The position numbers and the translations under genes are program-made. From NCBI GenBank assembly GCA_965240325.2, contig OZ251224.1, positions 4,154,001-4,218,000 on the forward strand: DNA of 64,000 nucleotides, given 5' to 3'. The first letter of the stretch is position 1. The number at the start of each line of letters is the position of its first letter. Positions 41,577-51,404 of this stretch are shown here, in pieces. This stretch comes from Rebecca billardiae RCC1528. Taxonomy: Eukaryota; Haptophyta. The notes beneath the pieces were generated by a model. The model did not search any database and had not been told where the DNA came from. It saw only the letters and a program-made list of their open reading frames with translations.

Positions 41577-42833
41577 TCACCCGGCACTCCGGCGCGAGGG
41601 CCGCGGACCATCCTGTGCGGGCTGGGGCGGCATGCTGTGCGAGCGGAAGAAGGCGAGGACGAGCTGCGTGCCGTTCCACGGCTCCGGCATCAGCGCGCCC
41701 ACCTTCCGGCCGCCTCCGTGCGTCGAGCCCGGCCAGGTGTGGCCAGCGCCCTCGACTGTGTACGACATGACGTCTGCGCCGTCCGCGCACCGCGTGTGCT
41801 GGTCGACGTGGACGGTGCCACCGTCGGCTCGGCCGCCGGGGGCGCCACCGCATCCAGCCCCCGGCGCGCCGCCCTGGGCGCTCACCTCGGCGCAGCCGTT
41901 CGACTTGGCCCAATCCAGTATCGCCGACGGCACGCCCGTGCCCCAGTATGCCGCACCGCCCCCGCCGTACGGGTTGATCGGGTCGTCGCAACCGTGGAAG
42001 CTGAGGACAGGGACGGCGCGCGCGCTGGTGCGGGGCCGCGGGAAGCGCACACCGCCCACGGCGGCGATGGCGGCGATCGTGGCGGGCAGCCGGTCGGCGA
42101 GCATCGAGCAGAAGCGCGCGCCGCGCGAGTGGCCCGCGCAGTACACGCGGCGCGGCTCGACCGCCGGCCGCACAAGCCGCCGCGCGGCGCGCACCACCGC
42201 GCGCGCGTACGCGACGTCGTCCGGCCCGTGCGCGCCGGGCTGCGCGTCCTTGCCCACGTTGAGCGATGCGTGCACGCCGGCGAGGGCGGCGACGGCGACG
42301 CGCTCCGCGCGCGCGAGCTCGGCGAGGCGCGTCATCTCGAGCATCGACTCGGGTGATCTGCCCGTAGAAGGCGCCAGCAGCACGAGTGCCATCGGTGCCT
42401 TCGAGGTGGAGGCGGGGATCACCAGGACGAAGCGCCGCTGCCCGAGCAGCTGCGCGCGCCAGCCGTCCAGCACGCCAGGCGCGCCGCAGCCGTCCGCGTG
42501 CGCTCGCCGGGCGTCGCCGATCCACTCGCCGTGCTCCTGGTCGACGGTACCGAAGCAGCTGTATGTCCCCGCTGCAAGCGGCTGCGAGTGACGGCGCCTG
42601 TGCTCGTCGTCGACGGGCGGCCGACCGACAACGTGCCTCGCGAGCGCGGCAGCGAGCGCAACCGGCAGCAGCATCAGCAGCGCGCAGACGGCTGCCCGCG
42701 ATGAGCAGCGACGACGAAGTAGCGACTTTCTGCCCTCATCGGTGCCGGGCCGCACGCGTGCGGGAGGGGCATCCGCCTCCGCCACTGCCGGGAGCTCCAC
42801 GAGCTCGGCGCCGGCCCCAGGAGATGGCGCCAT
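41577..42833 (-). CDS. PHB-depolymerase/feruloyl-esterase-like alpha/beta hydrolase, membrane-anchored
   Basis: 418 residues. A cytoplasmic N terminus of about 45 residues precedes one hydrophobic anchor (AVCALLMLLPVALAAALA, about 48-65), giving a type II topology with the catalytic domain in the lumen or outside. The esterase_phb pattern is complete: nucleophile S236 in CAGHSRGARF, acid D283/D284 in LSFHGCDDPINPYGGG, and H365 in EGAGHTWPGS. The sequence around it (GGVRFPRP, ILDWAKSNGC) is also typical. Known relatives cleave polyhydroxyalkanoate, ferulate or acetyl-xylan esters, so the real substrate is open. Two extra cysteine-rich insertions are present (SCFGTVDQEHGEW, AHADGCGAPG). Single exon, convergent with the GT47 gene. 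Confidence 0.88.
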   Translation of the reverse strand: MAPSPGAGAELVELPAVAEADAPPARVRPGTDEGRKSLLRRRCSSRAAVCALLMLLPVALAAALARHVVGRPPVDDEHRRRHSQPLAAGTYSCFGTVDQEHGEWIGDARRAHADGCGAPGVLDGWRAQLLGQRRFVLVIPASTSKAPMALVLLAPSTGRSPESMLEMTRLAELARAERVAVAALAGVHASLNVGKDAQPGAHGPDDVAYARAVVRAARRLVRPAVEPRRVYCAGHSRGARFCSMLADRLPATIAAIAAVGGVRFPRPRTSARAVPVLSFHGCDDPINPYGGGGAAYWGTGVPSAILDWAKSNGCAEVSAQGGAPGAGCGGAPGGRADGGTVHVDQHTRCADGADVMSYTVEGAGHTWPGSTHGGGRKVGALMPEPWNGTQLVLAFFRSHSMPPQPAQDGPRPSRRSAG

Positions 42834-44431
42834 CGTGCTGCAAGGCCGGTCAATTGTGCCAGAGCAGAAACCACTGGGCGCAGGAATTTCGGGTGGGGAT
42901 TTTCTTTTCCGAATATGTTGGTGATGCCGTCAGAGCACCACCAACCTCTGCCGCTGGCGGCTGCGCTGACAGCGCGCTGGGCGGCGCTGGAGGGGCGAGA
43001 TGGGCGCCGACTGCGCGCCCTCCTGCGGTAGTTGCGTGCCCGCGAAGGCGGTGCGCGTGGTTGAGCGCGGCTGAAGAGCAGCCATTTGCGTCGTTCCACC
43101 GCTCGCCGTTCGGAATCACTGCATCCGCCGCGCCTCAGGCCATCGCGTGCGCCGCACCAACAAGGAAGTTGTGTGCATTCCTCGGCTGACTGCACGCGTG
43201 CCGCGAGCAGCGGCGTCGGCGTCCGGCACTTGGTTGCACTGGGCAATGTCCAGGTAGTTTATGCACGCGGCATCGCTCGTCACAGTACGCTGCCTGGCAT
43301 ACGCATCTGCACGGGTCACACAGCCGTCAAAACTCAAAAGGCATGATCGAGCATCACGCAGCGGTTGGCATCGACCTACGGCGAGGGTCGTGTGAGCATG
43401 CAAAGCACTGACATGCGCCCTTCTGGATAGTGATGTAGTGAGCACATTCCCGCGTGAAAGGAGCGCGCGCCATTCAGGCACCGGAAGCGGCGTCGGGGCT
43501 GGATGCTCACGTCTTAGGCAGGCTGATGCTGCCTTCCGGCTGCACGGGTGCGTCTATCAAGGCTGACCGTGTGTGCACGATGCGCACCGTCAAGTTCGAC
43601 ACGAACGTCCAGACGTGAGCTACTGCTGGACAAGGTAGTATACACACATTCATACACGCGCCGTGTCATCCGAGGAGGCACATACACGCAGGCCATCATG
43701 GGCCTCGTTCAGGTATATTCTGCATCAGCACGCATGCATGCACGTACTAGCTCGGGCCAAGATTGACGTCGGAGCACGAGTCAGGGAGTTCAATGCCGGG
43801 GCAGAGCTGGACAGCGGTCACGTGTGTGGCCACTCCGCGCGAGCGCACATGCTCCGCGTCACCGCATATCAGCATGGCGTGCGCTGCAACGTCATCGTCG
43901 GGCCAGAGCGCTTGTTCGACCAATCGGCTCGTATGAATGATGCAATCAGCACACCTGAACGCAACTGTTCGGACCCGCGCTCATGCGCGGCGGCGCAAGG
44001 TAGCGCAGTGCGTACAGCGTAGGCCTCGCCGCGCGGAAGCGCATGCTCCGTGTGTGTCTCGCCTCGCATGGCGCACGCGGGCGAGGCTGGCCGTGTGGCG
44101 GTGTGCACAGACAAGTGCTGGCCCGAGGCAAGTACAGCCGAATGCGATGCGCGGCGCGAAGCGGCGAATGGCACTTCAGCACGACTGCCCAGCCTAGCTC
44201 GCCGGCTCTGCGCTCGCGGGATCGTCCACACGCACGGGAGCGCGGCGCCGTCGCCCGCTCGCCCGAGACGCGCGCGTCCGCCGCGCAGCGCGCGGCTGAA
44301 TAAATGCAAGGCGGAAATAAAAAGCGCGCCGATTTTCTGATTTCTCCGACCCTGGGTGCCGTGTCCCCAACTGGGCTCAAAGGCCGATCAGGCGATCAGC
44401 CATCACCGATGCGAATTGCGAGTTGAACACG
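42834..44431. other. 1.6-kb stretch without a supported gene
   Basis: Promoter side of both the esterase (-) and the membrane protein (+), which diverge here. Frames are broken on both strands. AATAAA occurs near 44300 and 44314 without an assigned gene. Confidence 0.45.
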
Positions 44432-45988
44432 ATGGCGGCGGCTGACGACCGATCCCAGCGCCTCGGGCTTGTCGTGTGCCGCGGCGAGGCCTTCATCTCG
44501 GCGCGGGTCGTCCTCGCGGGCGCGATCACGGGTGACCTCACGCTCGGCCTCGTCAAGCAGACGGTGTACATGCTGCCCTTTGCGCTCGCCACCAACGCCC
44601 TGTGCGCGTCTGAGGAGGCGCTTGCGCTGGTCGCCGACTCGGGCGACATTGGCGCGTACGTCGAACCGCTCGCGCTGCGCGTGCTGGTGATCGTCGTGCT
44701 CACGATCGTCGCGCTGATCCTCACCCGCATCGCGTTGCGCCTGCTGCGCCATCGCCTCGAGGAGGCCGAGGCGCTGCCGCCGGCCGCTCGCGCGCGCGCG
44801 CACCGCTCGCTCGTGCTGGTCGGAGCGCGCACGCTCATCGCGCTCGCGGGGCTCGGGCTGCTGTACGTGTTCGTGCTCGAGCCGTGGTTGTCGACGATCG
44901 GGCTGTACATCGTGCGCGCGCTCCTCGCGCTCCGCCGCAGGCCGGGCCTGCTGCTCGCGCTCACCGCCGCCATCCAGCCGCTCAACTTTCTCGTGCCGAT
45001 GGGCGGCAGCACCGCGTCCAAGCTCGTGCTCGCCTGCCTGCTCGGCGGCGTGGTGCAGCCGGTGCTGGCGCGCTCGTTCGTCGCGAGCGCGTGGCTCGCG
45101 CTCGCCAAGGCCGCGGGCTACCTCATCGTGCTGCCCGCGTACTCGTGCGTCCACCTGCCCGTCGCGCGCGCGCTCGCGAGCGCACCGGGCGCGCTGGGCG
45201 ACTTGCTGCGGCCGTTGGAGGTTTGGCTGGCGGTCGTGCACGCCTTCCTGCTCGGGCCGGCGGCGGGCGGCGCGGCGGACGGCGGGGACGTCGCGCCGCG
45301 GGCGCTCAAGGAGCCCGAGCCCTCCGCGTGGGACGATGCTGTGTGGGTGTGCCGCCACGTCGCCGAGGGCGTCTGCGTCGGCAGCGCGCGCGCGCGCGCG
45401 CCCGCCGCGAGCGCGCCGGCGGGCGCGCCGGGTGCTGGCGCGCCGGCGCACGCGGAGGGCACGCCGGCGGGCGCCCGCGCCGACGCCGAGGCGGGCCACG
45501 CCGCCGGCATGGGCGGCCAGGCACGGCCCGCTGCGCCCGCCTCCGCTCGTCGCTCCAGCCCGTGCGCCGTGCTCGGCCGCGCGGCGGGCGGCGCTCGGCG
45601 CGCAGCGGCGGCCGCGTGGTTCCGGCTGCTGTTTGCGTGTGCGGCCGTGTGCCGCCTCTCGCTGCGCACGGTGCTGCGCTTCTCGGAGGCGCAGTCGGCG
45701 CTCGGCACCAACGTGTTCTGGACGACGGTGATACCCGGCGCGGAGGACAAGCTCGTCGCGCTCGCGTGGGCCGCGTCGGTGCCGGCGGACGTGGCGGTCG
45801 ACTTTGCGCGCCGCTGGCACGGCGACGAGGCCGCCGCTCGGCTGCAGCACGAGCTCGATGCGGGCATTTCACAGGCGCGCGCTGCGGACGGCCGGCCGGG
45901 ACGGTGCGCGCCGCCCACTGTGCCGGCGAGCTGCGTGCGCGTGTGCTCGTGCTCGCTGCGCTCGGGATGCGCGGCGGCGCAATTCTGA
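44432..45988 (+). CDS. polytopic membrane protein of unknown function
   Basis: 518 residues from the ATG at 44432 (ACGATGG context, MAAADDRSQRLGLVVCRGEA). At least five to seven hydrophobic segments are visible, including LVIVVLTIVALILTRIALRL, TLIALAGLGLLYVFVLEPWL, LVLACLLGGVVQPVLA, LALAKAAGYLIVLPAYSC and WFRLLFACAAVCRLSL. A low-complexity Ala/Gly/Pro loop of about 100 residues separates the main bundle from the last segment. A helical soluble tail follows (EDKLVALAWAASVPADVAVD). No family was recognised. The C-terminal about 40 residues are Cys/Arg-rich and may read past an unrecognised splice site near GCATTTCACAG. Convergent with a Sel1-MYND gene. Confidence 0.65.
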   Translation: MAAADDRSQRLGLVVCRGEAFISARVVLAGAITGDLTLGLVKQTVYMLPFALATNALCASEEALALVADSGDIGAYVEPLALRVLVIVVLTIVALILTRIALRLLRHRLEEAEALPPAARARAHRSLVLVGARTLIALAGLGLLYVFVLEPWLSTIGLYIVRALLALRRRPGLLLALTAAIQPLNFLVPMGGSTASKLVLACLLGGVVQPVLARSFVASAWLALAKAAGYLIVLPAYSCVHLPVARALASAPGALGDLLRPLEVWLAVVHAFLLGPAAGGAADGGDVAPRALKEPEPSAWDDAVWVCRHVAEGVCVGSARARAPAASAPAGAPGAGAPAHAEGTPAGARADAEAGHAAGMGGQARPAAPASARRSSPCAVLGRAAGGARRAAAAAWFRLLFACAAVCRLSLRTVLRFSEAQSALGTNVFWTTVIPGAEDKLVALAWAASVPADVAVDFARRWHGDEAAARLQHELDAGISQARAADGRPGRCAPPTVPASCVRVCSCSLRSGCAAAQF

Positions 45989-46135
45989 CAAACCAAATCT
46001 GATCCGACGTCATTCGAGTACCCGGGTGGGCGGGTGCGGCGCGCGGTCAGATGATGTCCGCGCATTGCCGGGCCTGCAATTTGCATCCCGCGGACCGTCG
46101 TATATGTCTATGCTGACGACGATGAGTTGATGAAT

Positions 46136-46171
46136 ACACACACACACACACGCACACACACACACACACAC
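46136..46171. repeat. (AC)n microsatellite
   Basis: About 18 AC dinucleotides with one CG interruption, in the short 3' intergenic gap between convergent genes. Confidence 0.95.
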
Positions 46172-46212
46172 TGACGGCAATCAGGCATTCAGTCAGCAGA
46201 GGCAGGCCGGCG

Positions 46213-47679
46213 TCACCATGTGACTTGCCGCCACTCGGTGCAGTGCGGCTTGTGCGCCTTCCACGCGCGCCGCAGGTGGTCGTGCGAGCAGAATACTGCC
46301 ACGTGGCATCGATCGCACTTCTTCAGCCCACGCCCCGTCTTGGCGCACACGAGGCAGCACTTGGACCCGACCTCGCGCTCGCCTGCAAACCGGGTGATGA
46401 GCACTTCACAGCAGGGGTCGAGAGTGCTGTCGAGCTCGTGCGCACGGCGCAGCAGCCGCGCACCCTCCACCACATCGCGCTCCACGCCCTTACCCGCCAG
46501 CATCAGCCGTCCAAGATGAGACGTAGCGAGTGGCTGATCACATTCAGCGGCCAGACGGTAGCAGCGCACCGCCTCGGCCATGTCCTGCGGTATGCCCTCG
46601 CCATTCTCGCAGCACACGCCCAGATTGCACTGTGCATCCGCATCGCCCTGCTCAGCCGCCAGCCGGTACCAGCGCGCCGCCTCGGCCATGTCCTGCTGCA
46701 CGCCCTCGCCCACCTGGCAGCACCAGCCCAGGTGGCTTTGCGCAGCCGCGTGGCCCTGCTCGGCCGCCAGCCGGTACCAGCGCGCCGCCTCTGCCCTGTC
46801 CTGCGGCACGCCTTCGCCGCTCTCGAAGCACCAGCCCAGAGTACACTGCGCATCTGCGTGGCCCTGCTCAGCCGCCAGCCGGTGCCAGCGCATTGCCTCT
46901 GCCAAATCCAGCGGCACGCCCTCGCCGTCCTTGCAGCACACGCCCAGATTGTACTGCGCATCTGCGTCGCCCTGCTCCGCTGCCAGCCGGTGCCAGCGCA
47001 CTGCCTCCGCCAAATCCTGCGGCACGCCCGTGCCATTGTAGCAGCACACGCCCAGCACACGCTGCGCACGTGCGTGGCCCTGCTCGGCCACTAGGCGGTA
47101 CCAGCGCGCCGCCTCGGCCATGTCCTGCGGCACGCCCTCGCCATGCTCGAAGCGCACGCCCAGATTGTACTGCGCACCAGCGTGGCCCTGCTCGGCTGCC
47201 AGCCGGTACCAGCGCGCCGCATCGGCCATGCCCTGCGGCACGCCCTCGCCCTTCTGGCAGCACACGCCCAGGTCGTTTTGCGCACCCGCGTGGCCCTGCT
47301 CGGCCGCCAGCCGGTACCAGCGCGCCGCCTCCGCCCAGTCCTGCTGCACGCCCATGCCGCGCTCGCAGCACACGCCCAGAACGCGCTGCGAATTTGCGTC
47401 GCCCTGCTCTGCCGCCAGCCGGTACCAGCGCACCGCCTCCTTGTAGTCCATGGTCAGTCCACCACGGCCCGTAAGGTGATAGAGACCGACATCATGTTGA
47501 GCGTCCGCCAGCCCGCTCTGGGCGGCGACGGTGCAAAGCCGAAGCGCCTCACGCGTGTCCTGCGCGACGCCGTCGCCGTCCTCGAAACGTGTGGCGAGCA
47601 GGTACGTGGCACGCACGTCCCCTCGCGCCGATCTGCGCTGAAGCAGCTTCGCGCCGGCGCTACGGCGGGCGTCCATCAT
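46213..47679 (-). CDS. Sel1-repeat protein with C-terminal MYND-type zinc finger (copy 1)
   Basis: Predicted scaffold or adaptor protein. Start taken at MMDARRSAGAKLL (47679 or 47676), which aligns with the start of the second copy at 58064, although the frame is open to 47835. About 488 residues contain 11 Sel1-like repeats of 36 residues (AEAARWYRLAAEQGHA.AQ..LGVCC..GEGVPQD). A MYND finger follows: CLVCAKTGRGLKKCDRCH, then FCSHDHLRRAWKAHKPHC. The usual sixth cysteine is histidine (C-x3-H instead of C-x3-C), and the second copy shares this. The repeats are more diverged from each other than in copy 2. Known relatives act in protein complexes; no specific partner can be inferred. Convergent with the membrane protein gene. 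Confidence 0.9.
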   Translation of the reverse strand: MMDARRSAGAKLLQRRSARGDVRATYLLATRFEDGDGVAQDTREALRLCTVAAQSGLADAQHDVGLYHLTGRGGLTMDYKEAVRWYRLAAEQGDANSQRVLGVCCERGMGVQQDWAEAARWYRLAAEQGHAGAQNDLGVCCQKGEGVPQGMADAARWYRLAAEQGHAGAQYNLGVRFEHGEGVPQDMAEAARWYRLVAEQGHARAQRVLGVCCYNGTGVPQDLAEAVRWHRLAAEQGDADAQYNLGVCCKDGEGVPLDLAEAMRWHRLAAEQGHADAQCTLGWCFESGEGVPQDRAEAARWYRLAAEQGHAAAQSHLGWCCQVGEGVQQDMAEAARWYRLAAEQGDADAQCNLGVCCENGEGIPQDMAEAVRCYRLAAECDQPLATSHLGRLMLAGKGVERDVVEGARLLRRAHELDSTLDPCCEVLITRFAGEREVGSKCCLVCAKTGRGLKKCDRCHVAVFCSHDHLRRAWKAHKPHCTEWRQVTW

Positions 47680-48877
47680 CCGGGATCCGCGAACGCGGCG
47701 ATTTCCCTCGGGACGGGCGCGGCCGTCCGCCGGGCGACGTTCGAACGGTTTCGATGTGCGCAAGTCGTAACTCGTAAGTGTCGCGACAGCCCTGCAGGAG
47801 CATTGCAGGGGCGCGCTTCCCATGGACAGACCCACACTGCTCTACGGCCCTTGACTGCTCACTCAGTGGTCAGAATACGTAACAAAGTATGGGGCGGGTG
47901 TCATCCCCCATACAGTTTATTTGTTTTAACGTGCGTAAGGCTCACGGTGGCAGGTTGCCGCGCCATCCTTCATCGCACGCTCTCCGAAGAGAGACCTGGA
48001 AAACAGTACTGTACTGTACAGATCGACGATCTCCTATTGAAACGGCTCCCTGACCCTCTGCCGTTTACGTCAGAAAGGTCGGTCACCTACAGCGTGAAAT
48101 CGACGTGCAGAAAACCATTTTCGCGCATTTGATGCGGAAAAGCGGGGCGCCGGGCGCCCGTCGGTGGCTTGCGCCGCACCGGCAGGCGAAACGCACTGGG
48201 GGCTGACCCGCCAGACCACTCGGACCTTCAGAGTTCGGCCGCGTCAGACAGGAGGTCGTGTGACGTGTACCGCCCGCGCGGCTGCGGCCTCGCACGGCGC
48301 GGAGAGGCCCGCTCCAGCCAGGAGGCGACAGCCGCTTGGGCGCAGTCCACCTTGACACCCTCGCGGTCGAGGCGCCCACAGCGCCGAACGACCCTGCACG
48401 CCTCACCTCGCCGCGCGCGAGCGCGCTCAAATAAACGGCCTCCATCGACGAGGCTCTCTGCCGCGCGCGGCCAGTCGTCCGTTTTCGTCATCAGTCGTGG
48501 CATCATCACTATATTAATAATAATACTATATATATATATATAACTATTCACAATCCGTTATTGGCGCGTTTTGTTTATCAGTACGTTTATTATATGCGAC
48601 CGCCAGCGGCTGCTCCGCCGAACGGTGACTCACAGTCTCAGACTTCTAAGAGGGCGCGAAAATACGACGACCGCCTCGACCTCGACTCTGACGACGCGAT
48701 GTCCCAGAGGTTACAGAATGCCTCCTCAGGTGGGGTGGCGCCGCATGGAATCACGCGCAGTGCTCAGCTGCACGCAGCCTCGCCGCCCTAGCCAGCCCCG
48801 CCGAGCGGCGTGGGCCGCCAGGCGCACGGCGCCGTGCGCGTAACCGTCGTTGGGGTCGTAGCGCCCTCGGCCTGTGG
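47680..48877. other. 1.2-kb stretch without a strongly supported gene
   Basis: Contains a copy of the dispersed motif (TACAGTTTATTTG then TTTTAACGTGC, 47911-47934), an AATAAA near 48429 and an AT run near 48528. A short frame at 48594-48791 (MRPPAAAPPNGDSQSQTSKR...) has a basic then acidic patch but no other support. Confidence 0.4.
47911..47934 (+). repeat. dispersed TACAGTTTA motif, copy 3 (diverged)
   Basis: Matches 15540-15564 at both ends (TACAGTTTA and TTTAACGTGC) with a few changes and a 1-nt length difference between. Confidence 0.5.
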
Positions 48878-50893
48878 CTAGCCTGGCGTGGGCTGCCGCC
48901 ACGCTGCGGCCGCGGACGCCCCCTCGTCGTCGCCGGCCGCCACCGCGGGCGAGTACTGCGCCGCCACCTTGCGGGGCGCGCCCACGAGCGTGGCCAGCGC
49001 CTCGCCTGCTCCCGGCGGCGCGGGCGCAGCCGTCGGCCCGTCCTGCTCCGCCGTCGGCGCCGCCTCCGCCTCCGCCGAGGAGGCCGCGGGCGGGCAGGTG
49101 CAGCCCAGCAGCATCCCCGCGTGCGGGCCCGGGCTGCTCAGCAGCTCCGGCGGCCCGGTGGTGAAATTGCGCACGACGCCCTCCGACGCGCGCACCATCC
49201 GCCGCGCGAGTGCGGCAGTGGGCAGAGGCGCGAGCAACGAGCCCCACAGCCGCTCGGCGTAGTGCCCCTCCTCGATGTTGTCGCCGCGCGAGAGGGCGCG
49301 TGCCAGCGCAGACCAGAAGCCCGCCTCGACGCCCCGCACCGCGCCGCGCGTCGCCGCGAACGTGCCGCCGTAGCACACGGGCACGACGCGCGCCGCAAGG
49401 AGCCGCGCGCGCGTGGGCGACACCCTGCTCAGCCGCGCGCGCTCGACGACATCCGCTGCCCACGCGCCGATCGTGCGCACGGGCGAGGCGAAGGGCACGG
49501 GGGGCGACGGGCGGCCGTCCTCGGCGCTGCTGCCGTTGCCGCCCGCGCCCGCGCCGGCCGGGCCACCGCCATCGCTGCGCCCCTGCGCGAGCGTCGGCGC
49601 GGACGCCGCGCCGAGCCCGCGCTCGCGCGCCCGCGCGTCGTCAGCCGCCGGCGCGCCGCCACCGCCGAGCCTCTGCGCGTGCTCAGGCTCGTACTCGTCG
49701 AGGTACCAGCGGCGCAGGATGGCGCCGGCATGCACGTCCGCAAACACGTCCTGCGGGGCGCAGCGAGCCGCGCGCGCGCGGGCGGCGCAACACGTACCGC
49801 GCCGCGGTGGTGACGCGGCGCATCGCGCGCGCGCGGCCGCAGCCGTGCGCGCCGCCCGCCACGCGCCGCCCAGACCTGACGGCCGCGCCGCGCGCGCACG
49901 CTGCAGCGCGCACACCTGCAGGGGGCAGCGTGGCGCCGTGTCATAGTTTCTAAAGCGCGGCGGGAGCTCAGGGTTCGCGACGATCTGGCGCGCGCGGCAG
50001 CCGAAGCCGCGCGCGAGCGCCGCGCGCGCGAGCTCGCCGAAGCGCACGGCGGCGCGACGCGAGTACGCCAGCGAGCCATCGACCGAGGAGTCTTTTGCGA
50101 AAATGATCAAATCCTCGAGCGAGTTGTAATTGCTGGCGAGGTGCGTGGCGTACGTGTGGTCGCACCGGCCCACGTTGGGCAGCGTGCGCACGCGCGCGAG
50201 CCCCTTCGGCAGCCCCTTCACGCCGCGGCCGCACTTGGAGTACACGAAGGTGGCCACCACGTCGACGCCGCACGCGGCCAGCTCGGCAATGGCGGGCGGC
50301 ACCCAGCCGAGGGGCAGCGTGCAGTGCGCGATCACGAGCTCGGCGCGCGGCCGCGGCCGCCCGCCGCCGCGCTCGCGCCACACCGACGGCGGCGGCGCCG
50401 CCTCCGCCGGCCCGCCCAGGTCGCACGCGAGCTCGTTGGGCCAGCGCACCACGTCGCCCGGGAGCGACGTGAGCGGCCGGCGCGCGCCCTCGGCGCACTC
50501 TGCACAGCGCTCGCATGCAGGCCGCATCGCCGCGGCCGGGACGGGGCGGGTGCGCGCCGTGGTGTTGCGCGCGATGCGCACGCCGCCCGCGCGGTCGAGG
50601 AAGCGCATCTCCACCTCGCTGCCGCACAGGCGCAGCTGGCGCTGCTGCGCCTCGAGACAGCCCTCCTCCCTCGGCGTCTTGCGGTGCGGCTGCAGCCACT
50701 GAAACGGAAACGGCAGGCGGCGGTCACGGGACTGGTCCCGGGCGTTGAACCAGGTCATGCCGCCGTGCTCGTACTCGGCGCCCGTGCACGGGCCGAGGAC
50801 GCGCAGCTGGCACCGTCCGAGCGGCGAGGGCGCCGCCGCGCAAATCGCGAGCGTCGCGATGAGCCCGCCAGCCACCGCCAGGCGTGACGCCAT
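48878..50893 (-). CDS. DUF3431-type secretory protein, putative glycosyltransferase
   Basis: Start at the ATG at 50893, MASRLAVAGGLIATLAICAAA being a signal peptide. Exon 1 is 50893-49916 and exon 2 is 49750-48878. The 165-nt phase-0 intron (CAG|GTGTGC ... CCGCAG|GAC) has no in-frame stop, so an unspliced isoform could also be read through. About 616 residues. Core blocks of the DUF3431 family are ELVIAHCTLPLGWV (about 185), VATFVYSKCGRG (about 213), LPNVGRCDHTYATHLASNY (about 238) and LEDLIIFAKDSSVD. After the intron come VVPVCYGGTFAATRGAVRG and SRGDNIEEGHYAERLWG. Family members are thought to be glycosyltransferase-related, but activity is unproven. The last about 120 residues are low-complexity. 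The upstream region has been invaded by a retroelement starting 67 bp away. Confidence 0.8.
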   Translation of the reverse strand: MASRLAVAGGLIATLAICAAAPSPLGRCQLRVLGPCTGAEYEHGGMTWFNARDQSRDRRLPFPFQWLQPHRKTPREEGCLEAQQRQLRLCGSEVEMRFLDRAGGVRIARNTTARTRPVPAAAMRPACERCAECAEGARRPLTSLPGDVVRWPNELACDLGGPAEAAPPPSVWRERGGGRPRPRAELVIAHCTLPLGWVPPAIAELAACGVDVVATFVYSKCGRGVKGLPKGLARVRTLPNVGRCDHTYATHLASNYNSLEDLIIFAKDSSVDGSLAYSRRAAVRFGELARAALARGFGCRARQIVANPELPPRFRNYDTAPRCPLQVCALQRARAARPSGLGGAWRAARTAAAARARCAASPPRRGTCCAARARAARCAPQDVFADVHAGAILRRWYLDEYEPEHAQRLGGGGAPAADDARARERGLGAASAPTLAQGRSDGGGPAGAGAGGNGSSAEDGRPSPPVPFASPVRTIGAWAADVVERARLSRVSPTRARLLAARVVPVCYGGTFAATRGAVRGVEAGFWSALARALSRGDNIEEGHYAERLWGSLLAPLPTAALARRMVRASEGVVRNFTTGPPELLSSPGPHAGMLLGCTCPPAASSAEAEAAPTAEQDGPTAAPAPPGAGEALATLVGAPRKVAAQYSPAVAAGDDEGASAAAAWRQPTPG

Positions 50894-50959
50894 GCTGACC
50901 GGCTCCCATGAGTCCCAGCGCCCCAGCAAGAAATCTTCGCGGGGATTGACTGATGATTG

Positions 50960-51396
50960 GGGGCGATGGCCGACGCGACGGGAGTGGCGGGTTTGGCAGT
51001 CTGCGGCGGTTATCGCGTTATGACTGCCGGCGCCGCTTCGCCGCCGCCCGATACCCTCCTCCAGCGCCCCTCCGACCGCACCCCCGCCCGGACGGGCTCG
51101 GAGCTCGGAGCTCGCAGCGCGCCCCCGGACAGCGTTCCGAGCGTGTGGCAGCTCGCTTTTGGCGCGGACCGCAGAAAAGTGAGCGCGCGCCGGGAGTTGA
51201 CGGGCAGTGACCGGTTTTGGCGAACAGGAGCGAGTTTCGCCCAGCAGCCGTCCGCTTTCCCGCCCGACCGCACGGCGCACCTCGCCCTGCCCGACCGCCG
51301 ACCGGACCGCCGCCCGACTACCAAACCCAGCCGACGGGCCACGCTTGGCGCCGAGCAGCCGCACGGACAACCAGCTGCGCTCCTCCGCCTCCCGCC
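50960..51396 (+). repeat. split direct repeat A1, 437 bp
   Basis: Begins GGGGCGATGGCCGACGCGAC and ends CTCCTCCGCCTCCCGCC. Compared by eye it is identical to A2 at 54472-54908, and the two copies give the same chance antisense translation. Confidence 0.93.
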
Positions 51397-51404
51397 GTCC
51401 CGAC

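Noticed and set aside
44298-44320. AATAAA signals as the end of a gene on the plus strand
   Set aside because: No credible coding frame precedes them between 42834 and 44290.
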